Shown one piece after another: positions 5,927 to 6,683 of a stretch of DNA of 6,683 nt. The notes beneath the pieces are model-generated. The model worked only from the letters and a program-made list of their open reading frames with translations, had not been told where the DNA came from and did no database searches. The number at the start of each line of letters is the position of its first letter. Position 1 is the first letter of the stretch. The stretch is from Propionibacteriaceae bacterium (GTDB lineage Bacteria; Actinomycetota; Actinomycetes; Propionibacteriales; Propionibacteriaceae): NCBI GenBank assembly GCA_030538175.1, contig JAUNUL010000165.1, forward strand, positions 1-6,683, given 5' to 3'. The position numbers and the translations under genes were made by a program.

Positions 5927-6683
5927 TCAGCCCTGCGGCAGCGGATCAAGGACGCCGGTGAGCAGCATCACGACTACGGCCGCCGCGAGCACCAACCGAT
6001 AGATGACGAACGGCTTGAAGCTGTGGGTGCTGACGTACTTCAGGAGCCAATGGATCACGCCGAGGCCGACCGCGAAGGCCAGGACGGTCGCCACCAGGGT
6101 CGGGCCCCAGGAGACGGTCGGGTCGCCGGGGATGTCCTTGAGCTTGTAGAGCCCGGACAGGAACACCGCGGGAATCGCCAGCAGGAACGCATAGCGCGCC
6201 GCCGCCTCACGCTTGTAACCCATCGCCAGACCACCGGCGATGGTGCCGCCGGAGCGGGAAACCCCGGGGATGAGGGCCATCGCCTGGGAGAGGCCATAGA
6301 GGATGCCGTGCTTGTACGTCAGCTGGTCGAGGGTTCGCTCGTTCTTCGCGAAATGATCCACGACACCGATGACGATGCCGAAGCCGGCGAGCATCGCCGC
6401 GGTGATCCACAGGTTGCGCAGGTTGTGGTCGATGGCGCTCTCGAACAGCAGGCCGAGCACACCGATCGGGATCGAGCCGATGATGATCAGCCAGCCCATG
6501 CGGGCATCGGGGTCGTTGCGGGGAATTTTGCCGAACAACGACAGCGTCCAGTGCTTGATGATCCGGCCGATGTCTTTTGCGAAATAGAGCACGACGGCGG
6601 TCTCGGTGCCGAGCTGCGTCACTGCGGTGAACGCCGCGCCGGGGTCGACCCCGCCGAGGAGCTGACCCACGATCGAGACGTGA
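5927..6683 (-). CDS. uppP: Undecaprenyl-diphosphate phosphatase UppP/BacA (5' truncated by window)
   Basis: An integral membrane enzyme that removes a phosphate from undecaprenyl diphosphate, recycling the lipid carrier for peptidoglycan and other wall polymers; extra copies give bacitracin resistance. The frame runs off the right edge. The first complete codons read [11 protein letters not shown], equivalent to the SGHLRIV region near the family's N terminus, so only about 25-30 residues are missing, and the GTG at 6668-6670 is not the start. Visible signatures are [12 protein letters not shown] (conserved acidic site) and PGVSRSGGT (bases 6242-6268), the phosphate-handling loop with its essential Ser and Arg. 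About seven hydrophobic segments follow in the usual pattern up to the C-terminal [16 protein letters not shown] helix. It is convergent with the LLM gene. Confidence 0.96.
   Translation of the reverse strand, partial: HVSIVGQLLGGVDPGAAFTAVTQLGTETAVVLYFAKDIGRIIKHWTLSLFGKIPRNDPDARMGWLIIIGSIPIGVLGLLFESAIDHNLRNLWITAAMLAGFGIVIGVVDHFAKNERTLDQLTYKHGILYGLSQAMALIPGVSRSGGTIAGGLAMGYKREAAARYAFLLAIPAVFLSGLYKLKDIPGDPTVSWGPTLVATVLAFAVGLGVIHWLLKYVSTHSFKPFVIYRLVLAAAVVVMLLTGVLDPLPQG

Overview
The window looks like ordinary chromosome from a high-GC Gram-positive bacterium, most likely an actinobacterium, possibly Propionibacteriales (the order is inference). Support comes from strongly GC-rich third codon positions, GTG starts, a tRNA gene with no encoded CCA, a DUF5703-type small protein, and an LLM-family oxidoreductase of the kind usually tied to coenzyme F420.

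Left part (1-2657, plus strand): the 3' two thirds of a heavy-metal P1B-type ATPase, cut by the window start, followed by a strong GC hairpin. Next is a zinc-free MDR-family oxidoreductase with its own clear ribosome binding site. A 14-bp perfect stem closes this part. Its T-run faces the minus strand, so it mainly ends the tRNA transcript arriving from the right.

Middle (2694-3340): a minus-strand tRNA-Leu(GAG) with a good promoter, then a divergent small DUF5703-like gene on the plus strand, about 150 bp of apparently empty DNA, and a stretch that reads like the 3' half of a CAT-anticodon tRNA. That remnant overlaps the stop codon of the next gene.

Right part (3320-6683): an aldo/keto reductase with a complete catalytic tetrad and a small lipoprotein of unknown function, both on the minus strand. 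Divergent from the lipoprotein is an LLM-class flavin/F420-dependent oxidoreductase. It converges on undecaprenyl-diphosphate phosphatase (uppP), which runs off the right edge.

The genes do not form one pathway. Three are redox enzymes of unknown substrate, one exports metal, one recycles the cell-wall lipid carrier, and all appear to be separate short transcription units. I see no CRISPR, transposase, integrase or toxin-antitoxin pair, and no convincing new multi-gene system. The most unusual items are the tRNA 3'-half remnant at the end of the reductase gene and the CPG (not CPC) metal-site motif of the ATPase.
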